Notes: generated by a model not told the origin, from the letters alone. Shown: positions 11,939 to 23,051, counted from the stretch's first letter. The stretch: DNA of 64,000 nt from Pseudozyma flocculosa PF-1 (GCF_000417875.1 NW_006920873.1:541067-605066), one strand, 5' to 3'. Program-made: numbers and translations.

Positions 11939-12522
11939 ATGCGCTTCTTCACCGCCACCTCGTCCCTCTTTGTCTCGGCGCTCGTCGTCGTTTCGGCCGT
12001 CAACGGCTCGGTGCTGCCGCGCGAGACCAAGGCGCCCAAGGGAGACATCCAGGTGATTGGCAAGGGAATCTGCCAGCTTGAAAAGGCGCTCGGCGTCACG
12101 TCTACCCAGGAGTTTGTCGACACCGCACTGTGAGTCCTGCCTCCCCCTCCTCGCCTCGAAGCTCGCGCGCTCCACGGTCCGAGGTTCCTAACTCGCACTC
12201 TCGCTCTCCACTTCTGGCGCCTTCTTGATCACCCGGTAGCGGCGGAGCGATCACGGACCTTGACAAGAAGCTGGGCGTCACTGCCGTCGAGGACGCCCTG
12301 GGTCTGCTCGACTGCACGCCCGAGGCCAAGCCCAAGAAGTCGGAAAAGGGCAAGAGCGACATCGAGATCGTGGCAAAGGGCCTGTGCCTCATCCAAAAGG
12401 GGCTGGGCATCACTGACCTCGTCGAGCTCGTCGACGAGTCCCTCGGCGGCGTCCTCTCCGAGGTCGAGGAGAAGCTCGGCGTCACCTACTTCGAGGAGCG
12501 CATCGGCCTCGCCGGCTGCTAG
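11939..12522 (+). CDS. Small secreted protein built of two 54-residue repeats
   Basis: Exons are 11939..12129 and 12240..12522, giving 157 residues with a 110 bp phase-2 intron (GTGAGT...TAG). Residues 1-23 form a clear signal peptide (MRFFTATSS, hydrophobic core, then VNGS), so the product should enter the secretory pathway. After a short Lys/Pro linker the mature protein is two gapless repeats, residues 36-89 and 104-157. I count 24 identities in 54, including an invariant inner Cys (KGxC) and a Cys ending each repeat. Each repeat carries two copies of a [KA]LG[VI]T motif, suggesting an older half-repeat. Four Cys in total could form two disulfides. The intron interrupts only the first repeat. 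I do not recognise the family. Hydrophobic and charged residues alternate as in amphipathic helices. It may be an effector or a cell-surface protein, which is inference. Confidence 0.85.
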
Positions 12523-13384
12523 ATGCTTTCTCATGGCCCAGATTGGAAAACGCTCAGAGTCGGGTGCGGGGCTGCGTTTGCATCTCGTCTTCTAGCCTTG
12601 CCCCCCCTTCCGCTGCCTTGTCTTCGAGCTGTTTCCTCGAGGTCGATGCGGTACGGGCAGTCAAGAGGACAGAGATCCGCCTCCGCCCCCCTTCGATCCC
12701 CTTTGCCTCCCTCGCCTTCTCATCACCGAGCTTCTTCCCTCTACCCGTTCACGTCCCCACATCCTCAACGAACCTCCCCCGTCCAGACCTCTTGGATCAT
12801 GTGCCAACTCCCACTTATTTCCCCGTTGTCCTCCGTCACCCCGCCTCAGCCACCATCTATGTACCCGTGTTTCGTCTAATCTCTCATCCATCCCGTATCC
12901 TTCTTCCTCTCTCGCCCTCTGCTCTGCCACGCGGCAAAGAAGTAAAGTGGGAAATAAGAAGGACCTTGCCCGTGCCATTACAACGTGAACAATGTGGACG
13001 CCCACGGAGGTCTTATCGGAACGAAGAGGGTCACTGGGTCGGGACGTTGGTGACATGACTGCTTGGGGATGAGGGAGGGAGACGAGGAGCAAGGAGGGGA
13101 CGGAAGCATATGCTACGCTCTCCTATCTACTCTCCTCGTCATACGGTGGCGTGTAGATGAAGGTCGAAATGGAGGAGAGGCGGTGAGAGGGAGGGAGGGG
13201 GGAGGGGGTGGCTTATGAAGCGATGAGGGGAGAAGGGGGATGTATCGTCCATGGCGCGCGACAGGACTGTCGAGCTTGACGGAGAGGATGTTGCTGACCA
13301 GTTACTGTACCATGACACGGAGGCGATGCTAAGGTGGACGAAATCGCCAGGCAAGGAACCGCCAACCTCGTCGGAGCTGACGCC
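12523..13384. other. Intergenic interval between convergent secreted-protein genes
   Basis: No gene was seen. The sequence holds CT-rich DNA at the left and purine-rich DNA at the right, and probably contains both 3' UTRs. Confidence 0.6.
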
Positions 13385-14508
13385 TTAGGCCCTCTCGCGA
13401 CGGAAGCCGGACTGCGACCTCCTCTGGGGCTGGGCGGCGGGGGCAGCGGGGGAGTCAGACTTGTTGCCCTGGTCGGCGGAGCCGCTCTGGCCAGGCTTGC
13501 AGTCGGCCTTGGTACCTACGCTGTTCTTGGTACCCGAGCCCGAGTCGCCACCCTTGGAGCCCGAGTCGCCACCCTTGGAGCCGGCGTCGGGGACGTTGGG
13601 TCCGTTGGAGCCAGTGGCGGGGCACTTCTCGGCAACGGCGGGTCCAACAACGCGGTCGCTGCCTGTCTTCAGTCCGTCGAAGACGTTGCCGTAGTCGTCG
13701 AAGGTGCCAGGCTCGCACTTGTCAACGTTGCCGTCGAGGGTGTTTCCGCCGATACCGCCCCAGGCGGCCCAGCAGGGAGGCCTGTTAAGGAACTTCCAGT
13801 CAAGGGAGCCCGGAGGCAGGCTGCCAGCCTTGATACCCTCGCTGCCGGCAAGCAGGCCAAAGGCCCTCTTGGAGAGCCAGATACCGTCGCATCCGGCACC
13901 CGGGCACTTGTCCTGGACGCGGGCCTGGATCTTCTTGCCGTTGTAGTTGACCTCGACCCAGGTGTTGCAGGGGAAGCGGGTGGCGTTGTCGACCGGCAGG
14001 TTCTGGCGGCCGGGGAGGGTCCAGTTCCAGTTGAGGCAGGCCGTCATCGAAGTGTCCCTGTAAAAGCCGCAAGCGCCAGGGCCGGAAGCAACATATTCTG
14101 AAGGAAGAAGGAATACACGCATCCAAGCGTCAGCTTCGATGTCATTCAAACGCCTTGACGGCTGTCTCCTCAGCTCCGAGGCGGAAGTGCAGCCACGGCA
14201 GACTGCTAATACTCACCGGCCTTGATCGAGTTGGTGAGCATGCCGGCGTGACCGAAGGGGTCATTGGGAGAACTGCCCTTGGTGCTGTCGCTGTGGTAGG
14301 CCTTGACGGTGGTGGGGTCGACGGTCTTGGGTGCGTGGGGGTCCATGTAGTCCTTGGTGTTGGGGTCGTAGCACGTGAGGCCAGAGTAGACGGCGAACGA
14401 CGCGTTGTGCGCCGGTGCAGGCTGGTCGCTGCCGTGGCCCTTGGCGGCGGCGGGCACGGTGACGGCCAAGGTCATGGCCATCAGGCCGAAGAAGGTCTTG
14501 CCGAGCAT
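13385..14508 (-). CDS. Secreted double-psi beta-barrel (expansin/RlpA-like) protein
   Basis: On the minus strand the exons are 14508..14217 and 14097..13385, giving 334 residues with a 119 bp intron. The signal peptide is about residues 1-22 (MLGKTFFGLMAMTLAVTVPAAA). Residues about 98-205 look like a double-psi beta-barrel: GPGACGFY at the start, and a later VQDKCPGAGCDGIWLSKRAFGLLA strand-helix unit. That unit corresponds to the family's V-x-D-x-CPxC...hDLS-x-xAF motif, with the conserved Asp. Such domains occur in expansins, barwin-like proteins and fungal secreted proteins that bind polysaccharide or proteases. No C-terminal expansin carbohydrate-binding domain is visible. Instead the tail is Gly/Ser/Lys-rich, with two copies of GSKGGDS made by a tandem DNA repeat, and it ends in basic RRERA. 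The barrel fold is likely; a wall-loosening activity is not shown. Confidence 0.8.
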
Positions 14509-15732
14509 GATGGTGCTGATGCGACGAAGGTGATTAGGAGGCTGGGGGTAAAGAGGAGAGGGTGAGGGTTAGGGGGAGGGAGGGGAGGAGTGCTAAGGGA
14601 TGAGGAGACGGGAATGGAAGGACACCAAGCGGCCGCGTACTTATACCTTTCGAGGCCCCACCAGGCCCTATTGTCCGACGCGGCCCAGCTCCATCTGGAC
14701 GATCGCCAGGCGGGAGCGTCGAGGGTGAACGATGAGCTGCGTCCAACAGCTAGCGCCACTGGCCGAACAAGCGCGCAACGGACCGAGAGATGCCGTTGAG
14801 GTGCGAGGAAGTGGGTCGATATCCGTTGCAACCGCGTCTGCTCGGGGCGCGGCCAGGACGGCGTCCAGCGGCGAGCTCGCTGCGCACGACTCGGAAGGTG
14901 GGGGAAGCAACCGTATTGTCGCATCGTCGTTGCCGTCCTGGCAAGGTTGTCGAGCCTGCGCGGGGGGGGGGGGGGAGCCTCTCCGGCGACGCGACGACGA
15001 GGTCCGGTGGGTGGGTAGTGACCACGACCGATCCTGCGCTAGACTCGTCAACCTTGTCGGCACCGCAATCCCGGCCGGGCCAAACTCGGAGTGCGAGTCG
15101 GATGCCAAGGCACAGACCAACGTACATCACGTACGTTGTATGTACCACGCCTCGCCTTTGCTGACCTTGCCAAGCTGGCGTTGCATGGAACAGCAGGGTC
15201 GGGGACGGCGCTGCCCTGTCTACGACGCCCGTCGTCTTCTGAGCGTGGTGCGTCCCTGAAACGCCCGCGTTGACTGTCGGTGCCATACCATTGTCGCGAC
15301 GGGCCGAGAGGCCTGGACGACCGCCGCCACCGCTCAGCAGGCCCGCGGTATGTTTTTCGGCCCGGGCGATGCGCGGCGGACAATCTCGTTCTGTCTGTGG
15401 GTGCGGCTGCCACGCCGAGAAGAGGTTGTGTGGGTGAAGCTGCCTTTGCTTCTTCGGTCGCTCAGGATCCCTCCTTTGCGTCTCCAGAGGGGCAGAGATG
15501 AAGCGGCATCAGCAGTACGTGCAGTAGCGTGTTACATACCGTGACGCTGGCAACGACCGCGAAATCAGACTTTATCACCCACCTTCCGAGTGGGCGCAGC
15601 CGTTACGTATCAGCCCAAGCGATCGATAAATCGAGAGCGCCCAGTGGTCGGTGTCTCGGGCACCAGCAGCGTGTAGTGTAGATCAAGGTCTGGGATTCAG
15701 CGTGTACTGTCCAAGGGCTGCTGTAGGAGCAA
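14509..15732. other. 1.2 kb intergenic interval
   Basis: This should hold the promoter of the double-psi barrel gene and the 3' flank of the MIC12-like gene. It contains a G14 homopolymer at 14962-14975. I see no gene. Confidence 0.55.
14640..14645 (-). promoter_or_regulatory. TATA box of the double-psi barrel gene
   Basis: The minus strand reads TATAAG about 130 bases upstream of the ATG at 14508. It is followed by a CT-rich leader (the complement of the GGAGGG-rich stretch at 14530-14590). Confidence 0.5.
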
Positions 15733-16541
15733 TCATCGGAGGCTGGTGCCTTCGCCGAGGTAGTAAGTGCGGCCGCGTCCTCCCTGCCCCACCTGTCCGA
15801 GCCCGGGTCCGGTCTTGGCCTCCACCACCTTTTCCACCTTGCCGGCGTCGATGCCCAAGCTCCTGGCCAGTCTGGAGCCGACCTTGGATCCGGGCCTGTC
15901 GATCTCCTGGATAGTCTCCTGGACCACGTTGGTCGGTTCCCGCAGGGACACGCCGGCCGTCGAGACCAGGCCGGAGCCGGACGCCGCCGCCGCCTTGCCG
16001 GTGACGGGCGAGATGGAGCCCGACTCTTCCGACACCTGCGAGGTGAGGCGTCGCGCGAGCGAGCGCGCACTCGACAGGCCGTTTGCGAGCAGATCGTAGT
16101 AGTTTGCGTTGGACACGGCGTGGACACCTGCGAGGAATTGCTCCTGTTCATAGTGGGTCCGGGCGGGCAAGCGGGGAGCGACATGGTGGGTGGGTCAGGT
16201 TGAGCGGCGACGGAGGCGATCCACATACTCTCCTCCAGGATGACGCCTGATCTCGGCAGCTCAGGGGTACTACTCACATTCCAACGCGCCTTGACCTCTT
16301 CGGTCACGCTCAATCTCTGTGGTGGGAGGTAAGCCGGGCGAAGCTTCTCCCTCGAGACTCTCTCCTTGCCCTCCTTGTCCCAGTTGTCCGGATCGATGTC
16401 GTCGAGCCTCATCTTGACATCGTGGAGCGCCAGAGCGGTGTCGTGGGTGCGGACGGCGATGGTGTGCCGGAAGGTGTAGAGGAGCGAGGTGGCCACGAAT
16501 ACGCCCGAGAGGGGCGCGAGGAGGACCCGAGTGGCCGCCAT
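15733..16541 (-). CDS. MICOS subunit MIC12 (AIM5)-like mitochondrial membrane protein
   Basis: On the minus strand the exons are 16541..16278 and 16143..15733, giving 224 residues with a 134 bp phase-0 intron. The N-terminus (MAATRVLLAPLSGVFVATSLLYTF, then RHTIAVRTHD) is a single membrane segment with basic flanks. The LSG...YTF/HTIxxRT pattern resembles Mic12/Aim5, a small subunit of the complex that shapes mitochondrial cristae junctions. Charged helical sequence follows (LHDVKMRLDDIDPDNW). The second exon continues with EQFLAGVHAVSNANYYDLLANGL. The tail is longer than in yeast Mic12, with a GPGLGQVGQGGRGRTYYLGEG ending. The acceptor at 16144 was chosen because it alone keeps the frame right after ARWN. 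The membrane topology is clear; the MIC12 assignment rests on the N-terminal pattern and could be wrong. Confidence 0.6.
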
Positions 16542-17235
16542 GGTCGACGTGTCGCAGTGCGAGCGAGGGAGGCGACGGTGGAAGACTGCGGAAGGCCGAT
16601 GGGCGGGCCAGAGGCTGGGGCTGCGTGGCGCAGGTGATGCTGTTGGACGGAGGGAGATGATGTCGAGACGCTACGATGGAATAGACGGTCAGCGAGCGGC
16701 AGGGGTCCGTCCGCCATTTGAGAAGGATGTCAATCGCGGTCGTCGGACGGCGGCCAGCCCCGACAGCGTCCATCGCCCGCCCGCCTCGCCGTCGGCACCG
16801 ATGCACTCCACACGCGGCCAGGGCACGGGCACAGCCTTGAGTCTCAATCAAATCGCCTCTCGACGCTCGGGTGATCGTCTGGAAGGTCTCCACCTCGTGT
16901 TGGTCTGGCTGGCTGCGGTATGGTCCGTGGCCCTCGTTTGCCTTCATCATCGCCATCACCTATCGCCATCCTCACAACTGTGCATACAACCGCACTAGTC
17001 TATCTCTTCTCTCGGCCAAGCTCGGATCGGAGCCGCAACACCGTACCGCCAACTCCTGTCTCGTGAACAAGCTTCGAGGGACCGCACCCTCGTTTGGCCT
17101 GGTCTCGGACTGGGTTCCGCGCCTCTCTCTGTCGCACCGCCTCGATTTCTGGCCGCCACCACCACCGTGCAGCAGCTCCTTCGTCGGACCTTCCGCCGCC
17201 TGTGCGCGCTCAGGTGGTCGTTACTCCCGCCCACC
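16542..17235. other. Divergent promoter between the MIC12-like gene and NAA25
   Basis: A 0.7 kb shared upstream region with no ORF of interest. An ACCGTACCG word lies at about 17040, within the presumed NAA25 leader. Confidence 0.55.
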
Positions 17236-20200
17236 ATGGCTGCCTTCAACCCTCTATCGATGCTGGCGGAGCGGACGTGCGCACCCATCTACAGCGCCAT
17301 CGACACCGGCAACGCTCCGCTGGCCATCAAGCACGCTGACCGGATCCTCGCCGCACAGCCGACTCTCTCGCTGGCCAGCGCGCTCAAGACCATCGCCCTC
17401 ATCCGCACCGGAAAAAAGACAGAGGCGAGCAAGATCTGCGACGAGCTCCTCAAGCGCGACCTCACAAAGGGTGGGGACGATGCCGCCCTGCACCCGCTCA
17501 CCTGGTCCCTCTCGAGGCTCGGCAGGGGCAGCGACGAGGTCGTCCTGCTGGAAAAGGCTTCCAAGGCTCAGCCCAGCAACGAGGACCTCGCCAGGCAGGC
17601 GGTGACGGCCATGATCAAGCACAAGCAGTATCAGAAGGCGCAGCAGACCAGCTTCAAGATGCACAAGTCCTTCGACGGACGCCGCAACGAGCGCAAGCTC
17701 CGGTGGCAGTACTTCTGGTGGTCGATTCAGAGCTACATCCTCCTCTCGCGCCAGACGGGCGAGCCTGCCGCTGCGCTTGCGCTGCCGCTGTGCGAGCGGA
17801 TGATCGCCAACCAAGCAAAGACGCAGCAGCCGCTCGACGAGGATGCCGAAGAGGAGCTCGCCCTGCAGCTCAGCGTGCTGAACAAGCTGGGCAAGAAGGC
17901 AGACGCCTTTGCCCTGCTGTCCGCAGCCGACTCTCCCGGCGGCAAGCTGTGCCAGCGAAGCCTGAGCCTCGAGTTTCTCCGCAGAGAGCTGGCGGAGGAG
18001 CTTGGCGAATGGAACTTCGTCAAGGATGAAGCGCAGGCGAAGCTCGAGGGAGGGTGAGTGGCGGCGCAATGGCCTTTGGAGGCGTAGAAGCATCGGACCA
18101 GCACTGACGTCTGCTCAGCCCTGCCGTCTCTCCACCTCTTCGTCGTACAGAAGCCGCAATTGGGCCCATGTGCTGGCCTTCATCCAGGCTTCCACCAGGA
18201 TCGGCGGCGACAGTATCGAGCGGGCCTCTGACTTCATCGACTCGCTGGCGTCGTCGGCAACAGGCAAGCAAGACCGGTCGGCACGGCTGGCCCAGCTGGA
18301 GGTGCTCAGGGCGAGTCAGGGTGCGCCTGCCTCTGCAGGCGTCGAGACTTCGGAACGAGCATCTGACCTGATCGCACGCTACTTTGAGACGTTCGGTTCC
18401 AAGCCATGCTGTCACGAGGACGTGCTGCCGTACCTCATGCTGGTCTCTTCGGACCACCGGGCGCAGCTGAGCAGCAAGCTGGAGAGCAAGCGCAAGGCGC
18501 TTCCCGTCAAGGAGGAAAAGGAGCTGAGGTGGAACATCAACATCTCGAAGCTCCAGCGCTCCATCTGGCCCCGGGAGCAGATCACTCTGGAGCGGGAGCT
18601 TGGGCTCGCTGCCGACAGGCTCAAGGAGTACTTGCAGGGCCTCGAGATCGGTGAGTGGCCGGCGGGGCCGTCAACCTCCTTCTGTGATATGACAGACCGC
18701 CCTGAATTCCGTCTTGCTCACAACAAAGCTTTCGATTCGCCTGCTCTTGCGCATTGTAGGGAAGGATCTCCCAGACACCGAGATGCAACCGGCCGACGAT
18801 CTCGCCTTGCTCGCATGTCAGTCGCTGGTCTCGGCGTGTCACCTGGCGCCTCGATCGAGGATCGGCATCCTCCACCGCGCCGTCACGCTGCTCGAATTTG
18901 CGTGCGGAAAGAGCAAGAAGGGCTACCAGCTGCGGATGCTCCTGATCCGATGCTACCTGATGCTGGGTGAGCCGGCAAGTGCTGCCTGAGCGCTTCGCTG
19001 TTGCATTTCGACTTCCAGGCTGACCCGCGCTTCGTCCCTTCTGCGTCGCGGCACAGGCTGCTACGATCGAGCCTCGATCCACTACAATCTGATCGGCATC
19101 AAGGTGATCCAGAACGACACGCTGTCGCACCTCATCAGCGACCGCGTCTCGACGTTTGGCGTCTCTGCGGCACCGGCGACGCCCAACAGCAAAACCTCGG
19201 AGACTGGCTTCAAGTTGCTCGTCAACAAGGCGATTGTCGCCGCCGAGGAGATATACGACGAGAACTCGCGGTCCACGCCCGAGATGGTCGTCAAGTGCCT
19301 CGAACACGGCACCTTTTCCCGGGTGAGTGCCAGTGGCCGTAGACGGAAGGCCGTGCTATCTGTGCGCTCGTGGCGTAGCTGACTTCCGTTTTGGCGGTGC
19401 CGGGTCCTCTGGCGTGCGCAGGTCGAAGAGTTTGTCGACTTTGGCGAGATGGTCGAGCGGTCGATCCAGCGTCAGGTGCTGCGTCTCGAGTCGGCACGGT
19501 CCAAGAGGCTCAGCCTGGCTTCGACCAAGGTGCCGGCCGCGGACCGCCAGCGTCTGACAGAGGAGATTGCATCGCTCACCGCTGCCGTCAAGCTGGATCT
19601 CGATCGTGAGTCGATCAAGGCGACCCAGAGCCCGCATACGGACGCGAAACGACATCCCGAGGGCACAGCTGATCGACCGCTCCTTCCCCGTTGCCTTTGA
19701 CGCCTGTGCTCCCTTCCACGCTGTCCAAACCCCGCTGCTGCTCAGGAGGCTGCCACGACCAGCGGGACTTTTCCATCTTGCCCAACTTCCAGCCGCTCGA
19801 GACGTCGAGTATCATCGAGCAGACTTCGCTCGGCCCGATTGCAAAGGTGCGTCTGAGAGCTCTCCGGTGCTCTGCCTGTCTTGGCACCCATCTCCTAGCC
19901 TGGCCTGCCGTTCCGACAGCTTCTGACCCCTGTCCACTTGGCCCTGTCTCGTTCCGGCAGACTGGGTGGTTGAAGTGCATGCACCACCTCCACAGCCCCA
20001 CCACCTTCAACGCCGCCACCGACAACGCACCGACCGAGGCGGATCGTGCCGAGTTGAGCGAGGTCGAGGGGGAGATGTACGACCTCGTCACGGCGCACCG
20101 CCAGGATAAAGTCGACGAGTTGGCCGTGGACCACTTTTTCAGCGGTACGTTCCGGCCCTCGCTTCCGGCCTCTGATCCGTTCCAGGTAAGCGCGACAAGA

Positions 20201-20647
20201 CAGACTGACCGAGATCTCTTCCACGGTCACGGGGGGCAAACAGAACGACGGCAACGTATCGCCACGCTCCTCGACCCCGACAACGCGGACGGTACGAGGC
20301 CTTTTGACGTCCTCGCCCTGCTTTCAACGACACTCGAGACCTACTCCCTCGTCGTCGTCCTGCCCTCGTCCTCGACGGGCCCTGCATCGAAAGCGGAGGC
20401 GGCGAGGAGCCACCTCGTCGCGATTTCAAACATCGTCGACGACCACATCAAGGCGACGACGACGGCGACGACGGTAGATGGACACGCACAGGGACGGGGA
20501 CGGGAGGATGTCTTCGATTCGGCATTCGCCTCTTCCCTCGACGACGGGGACAAGGTACGTTCGTTGATCCAGGCCACGCGCGACAATACGTCAAAGAGCC
20601 TCGTCAAGATCCTCGCGGCCTACCGAGACGCCCTCGGCCACGTCTAG
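17236..20647 (+). CDS. NAA25: NatB N-terminal acetyltransferase auxiliary subunit (Naa25/Mdm20)
   Basis: Exons are 17236..18053, 18151..18650, 18760..18966, 19057..19322, 19422..19605, 19746..19846, 19961..20144 and 20244..20647, giving 887 residues. The N-terminus (AIYSAIDTGNAPLAIKHADRILAAQP, then LKTIALIRTGK) is the TPR-like superhelix start typical of Mdm20/Naa25. WSLSRLGR and KLRWQYFWWSIQSY follow, as in the family. The protein anchors the catalytic subunit Naa20 to ribosomes. NatB acetylates N-termini beginning Met-Asp, Met-Glu, Met-Asn or Met-Gln, including actin and tropomyosin. All junctions keep the frame. The last intron (20145..20243, 99 bp, GTACGT...CAG) is a multiple of three with no stop, so an unspliced form would add 33 residues (920 in total). 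Confidence is high for the family and moderate for that last junction. Confidence 0.88.
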
Positions 20648-21095
20648 GTGCCCGCCCAGCACACAGCCGCAACGCTCGCAGCAACAGCTACGGCAATCGA
20701 GATGCAGGTATAGAGCACAACAGGCGTCGGTCGTTCGTGATTGCGTTCTGTTTTCGTGACGGGAAGCCTTCCTTCTTCCTGGTATCTCTGTCCTCCAGGA
20801 TCCCCGCCGTTCCGCCCGCCCAGAGGATTCGCCGCCGAGTGTTGGTCGGGTTGGGTGCGATGCAGTTAAAGTACAGACACAAAGAGGCGTGGGCAGCAGC
20901 GGGGCGGCTCGGCCGCTCAAGGCCTGCCGACGACCCACCCGCCCATATATGGCGGGGACTTTTGCGATAAGTCAAGAGAACAAGAGGGGGAGGCGGACAA
21001 GCACCCAAAGAGGCAGCTATGCGAACCGAGCGATAAGAGGAAAAGGGACGGGTGGCCGGAAGAAAGGGTTGGCCAACCAGGTATCAATCGCCTTC
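20648..21095. other. Convergent intergenic interval
   Basis: This is the 3' flanks of NAA25 and the PTR2-type transporter. No gene was seen. Confidence 0.6.
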
Positions 21096-23051
21096 TCAGT
21101 GCTTCTCGGACACGGCGGCCACGTCGCCGAGCTGGGGCTGGACGGCGTGCGGGGCGTCGAGCTCCTCGCGCTCTCCGGCGACGACCTCGCCGGCGTCGAG
21201 CTCGTTGAGCTCGTCCTCCTGCGAGTCGAGCTTGCGGAACGAGTACCAGAAGCCGCAGCCGCCGACAAAGGCGATGACGGCAAAGACGCCGTACAGCCAC
21301 TCGAGGTGCGGGTCCTCGGAGAGCGAGGTGAAGGCCTGCTGCAGGGCGGCGGCAATGGCGCTGGTGAAGAGGAAGGCGGCCATGACGAGCGAGCGCATCG
21401 ACTTGGGCGCCTTGGAGTAGGCGTACTCGAGACCGGTGATCGAGGCAAAGATCTCGGAGATGGCGATGAGGATGTAGGAGCCCGACTGGATCCAGATGTT
21501 GAGCGGCGAGGGGACGTAGACGGCGCCGTCCTCGGTGCCGTCGGCGCCCAGGTCGGCGATGCCGTCGCCGTTGAGGTCGTAGCAGGTCGAGGCGTTCTTG
21601 CCGCACTGCGACGTCTTGTAGATGTAGTACTGGACGACGCAGGCCCAGACCATGGCGAACGCGCCGGTGAAGAAGCCGGCCGTGATCCTCTTGAGCGGGG
21701 TGAAGCGGAAGCCGGCCTTGCGCAGCGCCGGGTAGAGGAAGAGGTCAAAGAGGGGGATGAGGATGATGAGGGCGAAGGGGTCGAGGTTCGAGACAATCTC
21801 GTTGGGCAGGCCGTTGACGGTCATGGTGGCCGCCTGCGACGTGAGGTTGTTGACGATCTGGTTATAGCTGAGCCAGTAGAGCGGGAACCAGAGGAAGACG
21901 GTGCACGCCTTGAAGCCACGGCGCACCTCGTCGACCCAGGCGTCGTCGAACGTCATCCAGCGCGGCTTGGCCTCGCCGGCGGCGACGACCTTTGAGGGCT
22001 TGGCGCTGGTCCAGAAGTCGTCGGCCGTCATGTTCTTGGCCAGCTTGATGGGGTTGAGCGTCCAGCGGCCGCTGGCGGCGTACCTCCAGAGGCGGATGCA
22101 CTCGGCAAACACGGAGCCCGTCGGCGGCGTCTTGACGTAGTACTTGTTGCCGAAGACGAGGACGGGGATGCAGAGGAGGAAGACGATCGTGGGCAGCGTG
22201 TACGAGAGCCAGAAGCCGACGTACTTCTCCGCGAACGACATGCCGAGCTGGCCGGCGAGGGCGCCGAGGTTGATGAAGAGGTAGAAGTACATGAAGATGC
22301 GCGACACGGTGAGCGTGGGGTCGACGATGACGCGCTCTCCGGTCTTGGGGAGGACCTTGACGGCCTGCTTGGTGCCGCGGACCTGCTCGGCAATCATGGG
22401 CGAGATCGACGACTTGAACCAGCCGGTGCCGACGCCCATGACGATGAGGGCGATGACGAAGCAGGCCATGGCGCCCTCGCGGTTGTCGAGGACGCTGGGG
22501 AGGGCGCTGACGATGAGGAGGATGTGGCCGACGGTGGCGATGCCGACGGCGATCGAGATGGTCTTGAAACGGCCCCAGCGGGTATCGGCGAGGTAGGCAC
22601 CGAGGAGGGGCATGCAGTAGACCCAGAAGGTGTTGAAGGTGTTCATGCCCGAGGCAATCTGCTGGCCGTAGTTGAGCGCGCCGGACTGGGTGTCGGCGCC
22701 ACCGGCACCGGCGCGGCTGCGCGCGGGACGGGGCTGCTGGACAAAGTTCTGGAAGACCTGCTGGCAGCCATAGTACGAGAAGCGCTCGGCCAGCTCGCAG
22801 AAGGCGATGGCGTAGGCGACCATGGGCAGCTTCTCGGGGATGCGGCGGAGGGTGGAACGCTCCTCGCTGGTGGGCGCGACGTAGTCGCCGTCCTGGACCT
22901 CACCCTTGTCATCGGCGGGCAGGCCGGCGCCGTGGTGTGCCATGGGGTGGACATCGTCGTGACCGCCGTGGGCCTTGACGTCGGCGGCGTAGTCGTCGCG
23001 CTGCACTTCTGCGACGCCGGCAAAGATGTCGTCAGTGACGTCGGCAGGCAT
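21096..23051 (-). CDS. PTR2/POT-family proton-coupled di-/tripeptide transporter
   Basis: A single-exon gene of 651 residues. It imports small peptides with protons across the plasma membrane. The proton-coupling motif ExxER appears as CELAERFSYYG near residue 90. The PTR signature region MYFYLFINLGALAG is present, and about twelve hydrophobic segments can be followed along the protein, such as ISIAVGIATVGHILLIVSAL and YTLPTIVFLLCIPVLVF. The N-terminal 75 residues are hydrophilic and acidic (TDDIFAGVAEVQRDD...), as in fungal Ptr2. The tail is rich in acidic residues (DSQEDELNELDAGEV), a plausible ubiquitin or turnover region. The start at 23051 was chosen as the first Met giving a Ptr2-like N-terminus. 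Upstream in-frame sequence is low-complexity leader. A TATATA box sits 210 bases upstream. Confidence 0.93.
   Translation of the reverse strand: MPADVTDDIFAGVAEVQRDDYAADVKAHGGHDDVHPMAHHGAGLPADDKGEVQDGDYVAPTSEERSTLRRIPEKLPMVAYAIAFCELAERFSYYGCQQVFQNFVQQPRPARSRAGAGGADTQSGALNYGQQIASGMNTFNTFWVYCMPLLGAYLADTRWGRFKTISIAVGIATVGHILLIVSALPSVLDNREGAMACFVIALIVMGVGTGWFKSSISPMIAEQVRGTKQAVKVLPKTGERVIVDPTLTVSRIFMYFYLFINLGALAGQLGMSFAEKYVGFWLSYTLPTIVFLLCIPVLVFGNKYYVKTPPTGSVFAECIRLWRYAASGRWTLNPIKLAKNMTADDFWTSAKPSKVVAAGEAKPRWMTFDDAWVDEVRRGFKACTVFLWFPLYWLSYNQIVNNLTSQAATMTVNGLPNEIVSNLDPFALIILIPLFDLFLYPALRKAGFRFTPLKRITAGFFTGAFAMVWACVVQYYIYKTSQCGKNASTCYDLNGDGIADLGADGTEDGAVYVPSPLNIWIQSGSYILIAISEIFASITGLEYAYSKAPKSMRSLVMAAFLFTSAIAAALQQAFTSLSEDPHLEWLYGVFAVIAFVGGCGFWYSFRKLDSQEDELNELDAGEVVAGEREELDAPHAVQPQLGDVAAVSEKH

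Noticed and set aside
13334..14101. 255-residue Val/Gly/Ala-rich frame on the plus strand
   Set aside because: It mirrors the double-psi barrel gene, which has a signal peptide, a spliced structure and a TATA box on the opposite strand.
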